A stretch of DNA of 64,000 nt from Pseudoxanthomonas sp. JBR18 (GCF_028198165.1 NZ_CP116339.1:930001-994000), one strand, 5' to 3'. Numbered from the stretch's first letter, positions 18,735 through 28,149 are shown. The notes: a model not told the origin generated them from the sequence alone. Numbers and translations: made by a program.

Positions 18735-19489
18735 CGGATCGGCACGTCGTAAGCCGTGCGCGGCGTCGGCTCCGGGCGCAATGTGTAGTGCCACCACTCG
18801 CTGGGATAGTTGGCGAATCCTTCGCTGCGCATGGCCTGCAGCAGCAGGCGCCGGTTCGCGCGCTGGTCCGCGTTCAACCCGGGCGCCTCGGTATGCGCGC
18901 GGGGATCGAAGAAGTCGAACGGCGTGCCCATGTCCAGCTCGGTGCAGCGCCCTTGCGCGCAACGCACCAGGGTCAGGTCGACGGTCGCGCCGCGGCTGTG
19001 GCCGGAGACTTCGGCCACGTAGCCGTCGGGGATGATCCGGGCCTTGTCCAGGCCAGGATAGAACTCGGCCTTCATCGCCTGGTCGTCCGGATCGCCAGCC
19101 CAGCGCACGAAGTCCTGCACTGCGCGGACGGGGCGGTAGCAGTCGAACACCTTCAGCCCCAGGCCCTGCCCGCGCAGCCCGGCCTGGACCCGGGCCAGCG
19201 CACGCGCCACCGGCGCCAGCAGCAGGCACTTGGGCGCCTGGTAGCCGGCCACCGGGCGTCCGGTGAAGTTGTGCGCGCCCGCATAGCGGATCTCCAGCTG
19301 GACATCGGGGGCCACCGTGGTGATGTCCACCAGCTCGGCCTGCGCGGCGGTGGTGGCCGGCGAGACCCGCACCCTATCGGCCGCCATCGCACCCGTGGCC
19401 GTCAGCAGCGCCGCCAGCCCCAGGACCGCACGTCCGAGGCGGCGGCCCCAATCCGCTGCCGGCCTGGATGGCCTGGCGGCCGCGCGCAT
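18731..19489 (-). CDS. ddpX: D-alanyl-D-alanine dipeptidase, M15D (DdpX/VanX-like), exported
   Basis: A 252-residue zinc dipeptidase with a signal peptide (about residues 1-37). The zinc and catalytic residues line up with VanX: H164 and D171 in SGHSRGATVD, E231 and H234 in EWWHY, and the transition-state Arg in DCYRP. It cleaves D-Ala-D-Ala. An exported copy next to an amidase and a D-amino acid dehydrogenase points to nutrient use of murein peptides rather than vancomycin resistance. Start ATG overlaps the amidase stop as TGATG. Confidence 0.93.
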   Translation of the reverse strand: MRAAARPSRPAADWGRRLGRAVLGLAALLTATGAMAADRVRVSPATTAAQAELVDITTVAPDVQLEIRYAGAHNFTGRPVAGYQAPKCLLLAPVARALARVQAGLRGQGLGLKVFDCYRPVRAVQDFVRWAGDPDDQAMKAEFYPGLDKARIIPDGYVAEVSGHSRGATVDLTLVRCAQGRCTELDMGTPFDFFDPRAHTEAPGLNADQRANRRLLLQAMRSEGFANYPSEWWHYTLRPEPTPRTAYDVPIR

Positions 19490-20292
19490 CACATGCCGTC
19501 CTCGGGGGCGCCCGCATCCGGCGGTGGCCGGGTCAGGTCGTAGAGGATGCGCAGGTCCTCGGCATCCAGGCTCCTGCCCTCCATGCCGCGGAAGTGGTGG
19601 TGGAAGGACTGCACCGTGTCACCGCGATTGGTCAGCGGATAGCCCAGCTCGGCCAGCGCGCGCCATGGGTCGAAGTCGGCCGGCGCCGGCGGCGCATCCG
19701 GGTGCGGCCAGCGGCCGAAGCCCGCATCGGCCAATTGCTTCCACGGAAACAGCGGGCCCGGGTCGATCTTGCGGCCCGGCGCCAGGTCTTCGTGCCCGAT
19801 GATCGCCGTGCGCGGGATGTGGTGGCGCTTGCACAGGTCGTCCAGCAGCACGATCAGGCTGTCGATCTGGGCCTGGGCGAACGGCGACTGACCATCGTTG
19901 TCCAGCTCGATGCCGATCGAGGCCGAGTTGACGTCGCTGATGGTGCCCCAGTGCCCGGCGCCCGCGTGCCAGGCACGACGATCGTCGCTGACCAGCTGGT
20001 AGCGCTTGCCGTCGCTGCCGATCAGGTAGTGCGCGCTCACCGGCCCCTTGCTGTTGGCGGTCTTGAGCGTCTTGAGGCTCTGCTGGACCGCGTCCTGGCT
20101 GGTGAAATGGATGACGATGAGCTGCGCCCCACGCTTGTTCTGGTTGGGAGAGGGCTCCCACTGCGCCAGGGGATTCCTGGCCGGCAGATTGGCGCAAGCA
20201 CTGAGCATCAGCGTGGCCAACAGGGCGCCGCCCATGGCCAGGGCCCGGCGTGGCGACAGGCCGGTGCGGAGGGTCGAGGGTCTGGAAGTCAT
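19489..20292 (-). CDS. amiD: N-acetylmuramoyl-L-alanine amidase, AmiD-like lipoprotein
   Basis: A 267-residue amidase_2 protein with a lipobox LMLSAC (lipidated Cys33). Zinc ligands H62 (VIHFTS), H167 and D177 (GHEDLAPGRKIDPGP) have the same spacing as in E. coli AmiD. A C-terminal PG-binding-like helical part follows. AmiD cuts the bond between MurNAc or anhydroMurNAc and L-Ala, freeing stem peptides in the periplasm. It lies 35 bp after the serine hydrolase gene and overlaps ddpX. Confidence 0.92.
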   Translation of the reverse strand: MTSRPSTLRTGLSPRRALAMGGALLATLMLSACANLPARNPLAQWEPSPNQNKRGAQLIVIHFTSQDAVQQSLKTLKTANSKGPVSAHYLIGSDGKRYQLVSDDRRAWHAGAGHWGTISDVNSASIGIELDNDGQSPFAQAQIDSLIVLLDDLCKRHHIPRTAIIGHEDLAPGRKIDPGPLFPWKQLADAGFGRWPHPDAPPAPADFDPWRALAELGYPLTNRGDTVQSFHHHFRGMEGRSLDAEDLRILYDLTRPPPDAGAPEDGM

Positions 20293-20327
20293 CGGCGTTG
20301 GGGCTCTTGCGGGACGGGAAAGACGAT

Positions 20328-21950
20328 TCACGGCGCCGGGCATGGCCCGGTGCGGCGCAGGTGCAGGTCCGGGTAGTCGTAGCTGAAGTCGGCATCGGGA
20401 TTGATCGCGGACATCGCCAGCGCGACGACCTGCCCGTTGCCTTCCACATCCAGCCACGGCTCGGCATCGACGCTGGGGTCGGTCCAGTCCACCATCAGGC
20501 GCTGGCCCACGCGCAGCACCGTGCCGTGCATGCGCGGCGACTTGGCCGAGCGCCACTGCACCTGGCCATCGACCGGGCACACGCTGACATCACCGAACCA
20601 GGCATCGTGATACAGGCCAAGCACGCGCCCGGCATCGTCCGGCGCCACCGGCTTGCGCGAGGACGTATCGGGCACCGGCGCCGGCGCGGCCGCCTTGGCC
20701 TCGGCGCGCGACTGCGCCAGCAGCCCCGCATAGTGGTCCACATCCAGCACCTGGCCCGGCTGGGTGTAGAGCTTGGTCAGGGCCTCGGTCAGCGTGGTGC
20801 GCGCCTCGCCGCCCTCGCCGTTGATCAGCACCACGAAGCCGGCATGCAGGTCCGGCAGCAGGGTCAGCGAGGAATACATCCCCATCAGCGTGCCGGTATG
20901 GGCCACGCGCCACTGGCCGTCCACGTCGGACAAACGCCAGGCATAGCCGTAGCCGTACAGATGGGTGCCATCCCAGTCGCGCATCTGGCGCGAGATCGGC
21001 ATGGGCGTGTGCAGCGACCACAGCGCCTGACGCTGGGTGGCCGACACCCACGGATGCGGCGTGTCGGTGTCCAGCCACATGCGCGCCCAGATGGTCATGT
21101 CGTGCAGGCTGCAGCGGATGCCGCCGGCCGCCATGGACGGGGTATCGGGGATGGTCGCCGCGTCCTCGCGCACCACCACATTGTGGTTGTCCTGGCGCAT
21201 ATGCGGTTGGGCCACGTTGCCGACCGCGTCGCGGTCGAACGCGCCCACTTGGCAGCGGTCCATACCCAGCGGCCCGAACACCTGCTCGCGCACCAGCTGG
21301 TCGTAGGGCTTGCCGCCGGCCGCGGCGGCCACCTGCCCGGCCACCACGTACATCAGGTTGTCGTAGGCGTAATGCGCGCGGAAGCTGTGGGTCGGCTTGA
21401 GGTAGGCCAGCCCACGCACGATGTCCTCGCGGGTGAAGGCATTGGGCTCGGGCCAAAGCATCAGGTCGCCGGCGCCTAGGCCCAGGCCGCTGTTATGGAT
21501 CAGCAGGTCGCGCACCTGGATGTTGCGCGTCACCCACGGGTCGAACATACGGAACTGCGGCAGGTACTTGGTCACCAGGTCGTCCCAGGCCAGCTTGCCT
21601 TCATCGACCAGCCGCGCCAGCAGCCCGGTGGTCATGGCCTTGGAGTTGGAGGCGATCTTGAACAGCGTGTCCGCGTCGATCCGTTCGCCACTGCCCGCGC
21701 GCGTTTCGCCTGCGGTGCGCTGGTAGATCACCTTGCCGTCCTGGACCACGCCCACCGCCAGTCCCGGCAGTTGGTAGCGCGCCATGGTCTGGTCGAACAA
21801 GGCATCCAACCGCGACTGCGCGGGCTGTGGCACCGCGGCGGCGGACGGGCCGGCCACGGCCATCAGGGTCAGCAGCCCTAGTGCGGCCAGGCGCCATCGG
21901 CTGGCGCGTGTCGGTACACGATGGCGGCGGTGCTGCGGGTGTGGATGCAT
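20328..21950 (-). CDS. Serine hydrolase of the class C beta-lactamase/DD-peptidase family, exported
   Basis: A 540-residue protein with a signal peptide ending near residue 39. The catalytic set is S101-N-S-K104, Y196-D-N198 and H351-T-G353. A C-terminal beta domain (about 430-540, DUF3471-like) follows, as in D-aminopeptidases and esterases of this family. I chose the ATG at 21950 with GAGG seven bases upstream. As first gene of an operon with AmiD, DdpX and DadA, a role in trimming D-amino acid peptides is likely; a true beta-lactamase is less likely. Confidence 0.87.
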   Translation of the reverse strand: MHPHPQHRRHRVPTRASRWRLAALGLLTLMAVAGPSAAAVPQPAQSRLDALFDQTMARYQLPGLAVGVVQDGKVIYQRTAGETRAGSGERIDADTLFKIASNSKAMTTGLLARLVDEGKLAWDDLVTKYLPQFRMFDPWVTRNIQVRDLLIHNSGLGLGAGDLMLWPEPNAFTREDIVRGLAYLKPTHSFRAHYAYDNLMYVVAGQVAAAAGGKPYDQLVREQVFGPLGMDRCQVGAFDRDAVGNVAQPHMRQDNHNVVVREDAATIPDTPSMAAGGIRCSLHDMTIWARMWLDTDTPHPWVSATQRQALWSLHTPMPISRQMRDWDGTHLYGYGYAWRLSDVDGQWRVAHTGTLMGMYSSLTLLPDLHAGFVVLINGEGGEARTTLTEALTKLYTQPGQVLDVDHYAGLLAQSRAEAKAAAPAPVPDTSSRKPVAPDDAGRVLGLYHDAWFGDVSVCPVDGQVQWRSAKSPRMHGTVLRVGQRLMVDWTDPSVDAEPWLDVEGNGQVVALAMSAINPDADFSYDYPDLHLRRTGPCPAP

Positions 21951-22002
21951 GGGACAACCTCGTGGTCCGGCGCGCGGCCCTGTCGATTCACCACGCGCCA
22001 AC

Positions 22003-22044
22003 TAAATTATTCCAAGAAGATATCGTTTATGGAATTTTTATTCC
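22003..22044 (-). promoter_or_regulatory. 42-bp operator-like block before the serine hydrolase operon
   Basis: The plus strand reads TAAATTATTCC, 17 bases, then GGAAT-TTTT-ATTCC (a perfect interrupted palindrome at 22031-22044). The same layout, with identical spacing, occurs at 25215-25256 and 25393-25434. It lies in an AT-rich island 53 bp upstream of the serine hydrolase start codon. Confidence 0.75.
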
Positions 22045-22065
22045 AACCCCTGCGCGATGGACATG

Positions 22066-22091
22066 GCAAGGCCCGCCGAAGCGGGCCTTGC
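22066..22091 (-). terminator. Terminator hairpin after the TonB receptor gene
   Basis: A perfect 11-bp stem with a four-base loop CGAA (22077-22080) lies 44 bp after the receptor stop codon. No T-run follows, so termination may be partial, or the hairpin may protect the receptor mRNA from decay. Confidence 0.6.
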
Positions 22092-22134
22092 GCGCGGGGG
22101 CGATGTTCGCGCCCTTCAGGCCGATCAGCGAGCG

Positions 22135-24993
22135 CTACAGGAACTTGTAACGCACGTTGAGGGTGTACGCACGGCCACGCGGGTCGGCCACGCGCGGCTC
22201 CCAGCCCGCGCCGGCGGCATAGTCGTTCATGTGCGCGGTGAACGGCGGGTCGGTATCGAACAGGTTCTTGATGCCGAAGGTCACATCGATGTTGTGGAAG
22301 CCCTTGTAGCTGACGCTGTAGTTGTAGGTGGTGTAGCTGGACACGTCCGGATCCCAGTTCGGCGGGATGTAGGTGCCGTTGCGCACGCTGATCGGCTCTT
22401 CGTCCTTGTACCCGTCACGGAAGATCTGGGTCAGCATGTGCGACCAGTCGCCGCGCTGGTAGGCCACGCTCAAGGTGTGCTTCCAGCGGATCGGCAGACT
22501 GTAGTAGCGCACGTACTCGCCGACCAGATTGTCGGTGTACGGCAGGGTCTCCAGGTCCTTGGTGCGATAGGTGTCCAGGTAGCTGCCGTTGAGGTGCACG
22601 CGCCAGTCACCGCCAAGCACGTCGTCGAAGGTCAGGTTGACGTCGGTCTCGATCCCGCGCATCAGGCTGCCGCCGGAGTTGATGTAGCGCTGATCGATGG
22701 CGGTGATGTTGCCGTTGGCGTCGCGGATGAAGTTGTCGGCGAAGGTGTCGTAGTTCTCCACCAGGGTGTCGATGGAGATGCCCGAGCGGATGGTCTTTTC
22801 GCGCTTGATCTCCCACCAGTCCACGCTCATGTTGAACCAGTCGACCGGGGCGATGACCACGCCCAGGCTCTTCTGCCGGGACTCTTCCGGATCCAGGTCC
22901 TTCTTGCCGCCGGTCAGCAGGTTGGGCTGGATCGCCTCGCAGCCCGGGGTGCTGGTATCGGCCACGCCGCCTGGGCAGGTCGCCGGGTCGGCCAGGTCCA
23001 GGCCGGTGTAGGGGCTCTCGGCCTCGCCGTAGAACATCTGGTTGAAGGTCGGCACCTTGAAGCCGGTGCTGTAGGCACCGCGGAAGGCCAGCGCATCGAT
23101 CGGCTGCCACTTGAAGGAGAACTTGGGATTGGTGGTCCCGCCGAAGCCCTCGTAATGGTCGTAGCGACCGGCCAGGGTCACATCCAGGGTGTCGAGCACC
23201 GGCAGATACAGCTCGGCGAACACCGCCTTGGTATCGCGGCTGACCTTCTGCAGGACGTTGCCGTTGTCGAACGGCGCCAGGTAGATGCCTTCGTCCTCGC
23301 CGGTCTGGTTACCGCCGAACTCGTACTCCTCGCGGCGCAGATCAATGCCCGTCGCCAGCTGCGCCTCGCCGCCGTACAGGCTGAAACCCAGGCCGCCGGA
23401 CACGCTGGCGTCCAGGCTGGTCATGGTCGAGGTGCCGCCGTAGAGCTCCACGCCGTTGGCCGAGGCGGCGGCCAGTGCGGCCATCGCCTCCTCGGACTGC
23501 GCCTGGCCCGGCATCAGGAACGGATTGAGCAAGCCACTACCCAGCACGTCCTTGAGCTTGCTGGTGTAGTAGTAACCGCCTTCAAGACGCGAGGTCGACT
23601 TGCTCGACGCGCGCGACAGGCCAGCGGTGTAGTCCCAGCTGCCCAGCGAACCATCGAAGCCCAGCAGCAGTCGGTAGGACTTGGTATTGGTGGAAATCTC
23701 GCGCGGTCCGCAGGCCATGCAGCGCCAGCGATAGGCGATCGGCGCGCCGTAGGACAGCTGGCCAGGCCCGAAATACGAGGCCAGCTGGTCGTAGATCGCG
23801 TCGTAGGCCTCGCCGGTGCTCGGGTACCAGGTGGTGGCATCGAAGGTGCTGCCGGGCGAGATCTGGTACGGCTCGAAGCGCTTCTGGGCATCGACTTCCG
23901 AGCCGGTGAACTCCACGTACATCTGGTGCTGGTCGCCGAGCTTGAAGGTCGCCCGGCCGATCACATCCTTGCTCTCCACCGGCTGCTGGATCACCGCGGC
24001 GGCCGGATAGTCGTAGGCGCAGGCATAGCGCGCCGAGGGCACGCCCCACAGCACGTTGTCGTAGGGCCCCATCAGGTCGCTGCCGGTCTCGCAGCCCGCG
24101 CTGCCGGGCAGGTCCAAGGGATTGATGTACTGCTGGGTCGAGCCATCGGCCGGATCGGTCAGGCCGTTGCCAATCAGCGAATCGGCCCGGTTGGCGACCG
24201 TCGCGTACGGGGTGCCGCGCGTATCCGGGGATAGACCGCGATCGGGCTGGAACCCGTTGGAGAAATCGCGGTCGGTGCCGCGCAGGAGCTCGTCCTTGCG
24301 GTAGCTGAAGCTGGCCCAGGCGTTCCAACCGTCGGTGTCCAGGTCGCCGTGGCCGACCAGCAGGCTGCCGCGGTAGATGTTGCCGCCACCGTCCTCGGTC
24401 GCATCGACCATGCCGTTGACTTCCGCCCCCTGGTAATCGGTGCGGGTAATGAAGTTGATCACGCCGCCGATGGCGTCGGTGCCGTAGATGGCCGAAGCGC
24501 CGTCGCGCAGCACTTCGACCCGCTCGATCGCGGCGAAGGGAATGGAATTGAGATCCACCACCCGGCCCTTGAGACCGTGGGCGGCCACGCGGCGTCCGTT
24601 GAGCAGCACCAGGGTCGCGTCAGCGCCCTGTCCGCGCAGGTTGGCTGCCGACACGCCATTGTTGCCGCGCTGGTCCACGCCCGAGACGATGCCCGCGTTG
24701 CTGGCCAGGTTGTCCGAGCCATTGCCGGAGATGTTGAGGTAGCTCATCAGCTGCTCGGCCGAGCTGATGCCCTGCGCGTCGATCTCCTCCTTCTTGATGA
24801 TCGTCACCGGCAGCGCGGTCTCGATGTCGGTGCGCTTGATGCGCGAACCGGTGACCGTGACCTTGTCCAGGTTCTTGGCGTCGGTGTCCGACGATGCGGC
24901 GTCCTGTGCCGAGGCGATGCCCGGGAGAAGCAGGGCGGCGAGCAGGCCCACGGCCAGGCGGCTGGGGGCGGGCAAAACGGTAGGACGACGCAT
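22135..24993 (-). CDS. TonB-dependent outer membrane receptor
   Basis: A 952-residue receptor with a signal peptide (about residues 1-28), a TonB box (LDKVTVTGSRI, about residues 41-51), a plug domain (PVTIIKKEEIDAQ through DGASAIYGTDAIGGVINFIT) and a 22-strand barrel ending in TLNVRYKFL. No FecA-type signalling extension is present. AGGAG precedes the ATG. It is flanked by the serine hydrolase/amidase operon and the divergent endopeptidase gene and shares their operator block, which suggests that it imports murein fragments or peptides. That substrate is an inference; these receptors also carry siderophores and glycans. Confidence 0.93.
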   Translation of the reverse strand: MRRPTVLPAPSRLAVGLLAALLLPGIASAQDAASSDTDAKNLDKVTVTGSRIKRTDIETALPVTIIKKEEIDAQGISSAEQLMSYLNISGNGSDNLASNAGIVSGVDQRGNNGVSAANLRGQGADATLVLLNGRRVAAHGLKGRVVDLNSIPFAAIERVEVLRDGASAIYGTDAIGGVINFITRTDYQGAEVNGMVDATEDGGGNIYRGSLLVGHGDLDTDGWNAWASFSYRKDELLRGTDRDFSNGFQPDRGLSPDTRGTPYATVANRADSLIGNGLTDPADGSTQQYINPLDLPGSAGCETGSDLMGPYDNVLWGVPSARYACAYDYPAAAVIQQPVESKDVIGRATFKLGDQHQMYVEFTGSEVDAQKRFEPYQISPGSTFDATTWYPSTGEAYDAIYDQLASYFGPGQLSYGAPIAYRWRCMACGPREISTNTKSYRLLLGFDGSLGSWDYTAGLSRASSKSTSRLEGGYYYTSKLKDVLGSGLLNPFLMPGQAQSEEAMAALAAASANGVELYGGTSTMTSLDASVSGGLGFSLYGGEAQLATGIDLRREEYEFGGNQTGEDEGIYLAPFDNGNVLQKVSRDTKAVFAELYLPVLDTLDVTLAGRYDHYEGFGGTTNPKFSFKWQPIDALAFRGAYSTGFKVPTFNQMFYGEAESPYTGLDLADPATCPGGVADTSTPGCEAIQPNLLTGGKKDLDPEESRQKSLGVVIAPVDWFNMSVDWWEIKREKTIRSGISIDTLVENYDTFADNFIRDANGNITAIDQRYINSGGSLMRGIETDVNLTFDDVLGGDWRVHLNGSYLDTYRTKDLETLPYTDNLVGEYVRYYSLPIRWKHTLSVAYQRGDWSHMLTQIFRDGYKDEEPISVRNGTYIPPNWDPDVSSYTTYNYSVSYKGFHNIDVTFGIKNLFDTDPPFTAHMNDYAAGAGWEPRVADPRGRAYTLNVRYKFL

Positions 24994-25184
24994 GTGCGGA
25001 TCTCCTGCAAGGTTTGGATGGATGGCGCAAGCGCTTCCCAGGCGCCGCGCGTGGACGACCGCCGGTCCACTCCCCATGACAGTTCCGCGCTGCGGGCAGC
25101 GCCGTGTGCGCATCGGCGCCACGGCCCCTTGGGGCCCCTTACATCGCGTGTCATCACATGGCGCCGACGCCGCCATGTCATCGC

Positions 25185-25214
25185 TGTGTAGCACGCAAAA
25201 AAAACCCGTGTCAA
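25185..25214 (-). promoter_or_regulatory. Sigma-70-type promoter of the TonB receptor gene
   Basis: On the minus strand TTGACA (25209-25214) and TACACA (25185-25190) are 18 bases apart. The -35 box directly abuts the half-site of the 42-bp operator block, so a regulator bound there would touch RNA polymerase. A leader of about 180 nt would follow. Confidence 0.65.
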
Positions 25215-25256
25215 TAAATTATTCCTGTTGCACAGACATTGCGGCATAGATATTCC
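25215..25256 (-). promoter_or_regulatory. 42-bp operator-like block at the TonB receptor promoter
   Basis: TAAATTATTCC (25215-25225) is identical to the copy at 22003. After 17 bases follows GGCAT-AGAT-ATTCC (25243-25256), one mismatch from a perfect palindrome. The distance between the two elements is three helical turns. Confidence 0.75.
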
Positions 25257-25392
25257 CCGTGATGCCTGTCACGTTGTCGGACGGGATCCGGTTCAGGTTC
25301 GATGCCAGGGATGGGCAACCGGGCGCAGGATGCGACTTCGGTATCGTGGCCAGACGCGCCCGGTGGCGGCCTGCTCGGCGCGCGGCAACCGA

Positions 25393-25434
25393 TAATTTAT
25401 TCTTGCTTTTCGATTTCATCGGAATAAGTATTCC
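25393..25434 (+). promoter_or_regulatory. 42-bp operator-like block before the NlpC/P60 gene
   Basis: TAATTTATTCT (25393-25403), 17 bases, then the perfect palindrome GGAAT-AAGT-ATTCC (25421-25434). A possible -35 TTGCTT at 25403-25408 and a weak -10 at 25426-25431 would place the palindrome over the -10 region, as expected for repression. Besides these blocks, the 25257-25392 stretch between the divergent genes shows nothing recognisable. Confidence 0.7.
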
Positions 25435-25464
25435 TTTATGTCAGCCCTCCGGAGCCTCCCCGCC

Positions 25465-26940
25465 ATGTCCGGCCGCCCCTGTGCGGGGCGCCGCGTCGCG
25501 GCCCTGTCCCGCCATGCCTTCACCCTGTCCCTGCCCCTGTGGTTGCTGCTGGCCGCCGTGCCGGCCGCCGCGCGCGTGCCGGTGCCCCAGGTCCCCATCA
25601 ACCCGGTCACTGGCGTCGTCGGCGTGGACCCGCCCAAGCTGACCCCGGCCTACTGGATTGCGCAGCAGGCGCACCCGGATCACCCGCTGCTCGATCGCGC
25701 CGGCATCGCCGCGCAGAACGCGCGGATGCGTGCCCAGGACCCGGCCATCCAGGACCTGCGGGCCCTGCCGGCGACCCTGCCGCGCGCAACCGTGATCGCC
25801 GAGATCGACGCGCTGTCCGCCGTCCCGTCGCGCACACTCTACGACCTGCACGGCCAAGTCCTCGACGCGGCAGCCATCGCAGCCCTGCGCGCGCGCCTGG
25901 CCCTGGACGCGATCCCCGACCAGCAGCCGGTGCGCTACGGCTTGGTCACCCGGCGCGCGGACCTGCGCACTTTCCCCACCGAGCAGCGGGTCTTCAGCAG
26001 CACGCAGGACCACGATATCGACCGCTTCCAGGAGTCGGCGCTGTTCCCCGGCGACGCGGTGGCGGTGCTGCACGAGAGCCGCGACGGGCAGTGGCTGTTC
26101 GTGACCAGCCAGCGCTACAGCGCCTGGATGGAGAAGCGTTTCGTCGGCATCGGCACACCGCAACAGGTATTCGACTACGGCGCCCACGGCCCGTACCGGG
26201 TGATCACCGGCGCCACCGCCAGCACGGTGTTCACCCCCGAACAGCCGCAGGTCTCGGACCTGCAGCTGGACATGGGCGTGCGCGTGCCGGTGCTGGCCGA
26301 CTGGGACCCGACCCAACCGGTGAACGGCCAGATGCCCTACACCGGCTGGGTGATCCAGCTACCCATCCGCGATGCGGACGGTGGCCTGCAGCTGGTGCCC
26401 GCGCTGCTGCCGCGCACGGCCGACACCGCGGCCGACTACCTGCCGCTGACCCCGCGCCACCTGATCGAGCAGGCGTTCAAGTTCCTGGGCGAACGCTATG
26501 GCTGGGGGCATTCCTACGACACCCGCGACTGCAGCGGCTTCACCTCGGAGATCTATCGCGCCTTCGGCGTGCTGCTGCCGCGCAACACGTCCCAGCAGGC
26601 GGTCAGCCCCGCGCTGGACCGCATCGCCTTTACCAAGGACGACCCGGACAGCAAGCGCATCGCCGCTGTGCGGCAGCTGTCGGTGGGCGACATGGTCTAC
26701 ATCCCCGGCCACGTGATGGTGGTGCTGGGCCAGGCCGACGGGTTGACCTATGTCATCCACGACACCGAGGGCGGTGGCTGGGCGGGGCCGGATGGCCAGC
26801 GCGTGGCCGGGCACCTCAACGGGGTGTCGGTCACCCCGCTCGAGCCGATGCTGGCCAGCGACACCGCCAGCTACGTTGACCGCATCACCAACATCCAACG
26901 CGTGCGCCCGCCGCACGCTTCGACCAAGCAGGCCGAATGA
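25465..26940 (+). CDS. NlpC/P60 family murein peptide endopeptidase, exported (YkfC-like)
   Basis: A 491-residue protein with a signal peptide (about residues 1-31), an N-terminal stabilising region, two SH3-like domains (about 130-310) and a C-terminal NlpC/P60 domain. The catalytic Cys356 is in TRDCSGFTS, His416 in PGHVMVV, and the third polar residue near His432. Such enzymes cut gamma-D-Glu-mDAP bonds and release L-Ala-D-Glu. I prefer the ATG at 25465 (GGAG ten bases upstream); an ATG at 25438 lies only three bases after the operator palindrome and has no RBS. The stop overlaps the epimerase start. Confidence 0.92.
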   Translation: MSGRPCAGRRVAALSRHAFTLSLPLWLLLAAVPAAARVPVPQVPINPVTGVVGVDPPKLTPAYWIAQQAHPDHPLLDRAGIAAQNARMRAQDPAIQDLRALPATLPRATVIAEIDALSAVPSRTLYDLHGQVLDAAAIAALRARLALDAIPDQQPVRYGLVTRRADLRTFPTEQRVFSSTQDHDIDRFQESALFPGDAVAVLHESRDGQWLFVTSQRYSAWMEKRFVGIGTPQQVFDYGAHGPYRVITGATASTVFTPEQPQVSDLQLDMGVRVPVLADWDPTQPVNGQMPYTGWVIQLPIRDADGGLQLVPALLPRTADTAADYLPLTPRHLIEQAFKFLGERYGWGHSYDTRDCSGFTSEIYRAFGVLLPRNTSQQAVSPALDRIAFTKDDPDSKRIAAVRQLSVGDMVYIPGHVMVVLGQADGLTYVIHDTEGGGWAGPDGQRVAGHLNGVSVTPLEPMLASDTASYVDRITNIQRVRPPHASTKQAE

Positions 26941-28034
26941 AGATCACCGACATCCAGCTGGGCATGCTCCGCGTGCCGCTGAAGACGCCATTCAAGACCG
27001 CGTTGCGCACCGTGGATACGGTGGAGGACGTGGTGGTGCTGATCCGCACCGACACCGGCCACACCGGCTATGGCGAGGCGGCCGCCACCGCGGTCATCAC
27101 CGGCGACACGCACGGCTCGATCATCGCGGCGATCGACACCTTCATCAAACCGCGCCTGATCGGCCAGGACGTGGCCAACCTCAACCACCTCACCGCCCTG
27201 GTGCAGTCGGCCATGGAGCGCAACACCAGCGCCAAGGCCGCCGTGGAAATCGCCTTGTACGACCTGTGGGCGCAGCTCTACGACGCGCCGTTGTACAAGC
27301 TGCTGGGCGGTGGCGACCCGGTGATCACCAGCGACATCACTATCTCGGTGGACTACATCGACAAGATGGTGGCCGACTCGCTGGACGCGCTGGAGCGCGG
27401 CTTCGAGTCGCTCAAGATCAAGGTCGGCAAGGACCTGGGCCTGGATATCGAACGGGTCAAGGCGATCCATGCCGCGGTCGAAGGCCGCGCCCTGCTGCGC
27501 CTGGACGCCAACCAGGGCTGGACCGCCAAGCAGGCGGTCTACGCCATGCAGAAGCTCGAGGACGCCGGCGTGGTCCTGGAGCTGCTGGAGCAGCCGGTCA
27601 AGGCGGCCGACATCGACGGGCTCAAATACGTCACCGACCGGGTCAACACGCCGGTGATGGCCGATGAGAGCGTGTTCGGACCCAGCCAGGTCTTCGACCT
27701 GATCAAGCTGCGCGCGGCGGACATCATCAACATCAAGCTGATGAAGACCGGCGGCATTTCCAACGCCATCCGCATCGCCGACATCGCCTCGCTCTACGGC
27801 GTGGACTGCATGATCGGCTGCATGATCGAGTCCTCCATCAGCGTGGCCGCCGCGGTGCATGTGGCGGTGGCCAAGGCCGGGGCGATCAGCAAGATCGATC
27901 TGGACGGTCCTTCGCTGGGCGCGTTCAACCCGGTCGTCGGCGGAGTGCTGTTCAACGAATCGGAGATCAGCATTCCGGATGCGCCGGGGTTGGGGATCCG
28001 CGAGATCCAGGGCCTGGAGCTGCTCGCGCCGTGA
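26937..28034 (+). CDS. ykfB: L-Ala-D/L-Glu (dipeptide) epimerase, enolase superfamily
   Basis: A 365-residue muconate-lactonizing-type enzyme. The catalytic lysine pair is seen in SLKIKVG and NIKLMKTGG, and the metal ligands in RLDANQGW, LLEQP and MADES. The CMIESS motif is typical of dipeptide epimerases. The enzyme converts L-Ala-D-Glu from murein to L-Ala-L-Glu so that ordinary peptidases can use it. It overlaps the NlpC/P60 gene as ATGA, the same functional pair as ykfC-ykfB of Bacillus. No signal peptide is present, so the dipeptide must reach the cytoplasm. Confidence 0.94.
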   Translation: MKITDIQLGMLRVPLKTPFKTALRTVDTVEDVVVLIRTDTGHTGYGEAAATAVITGDTHGSIIAAIDTFIKPRLIGQDVANLNHLTALVQSAMERNTSAKAAVEIALYDLWAQLYDAPLYKLLGGGDPVITSDITISVDYIDKMVADSLDALERGFESLKIKVGKDLGLDIERVKAIHAAVEGRALLRLDANQGWTAKQAVYAMQKLEDAGVVLELLEQPVKAADIDGLKYVTDRVNTPVMADESVFGPSQVFDLIKLRAADIINIKLMKTGGISNAIRIADIASLYGVDCMIGCMIESSISVAAAVHVAVAKAGAISKIDLDGPSLGAFNPVVGGVLFNESEISIPDAPGLGIREIQGLELLAP

Positions 28035-28149
28035 GGCTGTTACGTCATTTTCGGAGCAACACGATGCTCCACGGCCGTCGTCCCCGCGCATGCGGGAGGA
28101 CGACGGAAGCCATTGCTGGAGCAGCCTTGGCAGTTGCCTCAGGTTATGC

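Noticed and set aside
20328..21950. AmpC beta-lactamase for antibiotic resistance
   Set aside because: The family motifs are shared, but length, C-terminal domain and operon partners fit a peptidase/esterase of murein peptide use better than a dedicated beta-lactamase.
22057..24234. Plus-strand frame of 725 codons opposite the TonB receptor
   Set aside because: Composition is an antisense shadow; the receptor has a signal peptide, plug and barrel.
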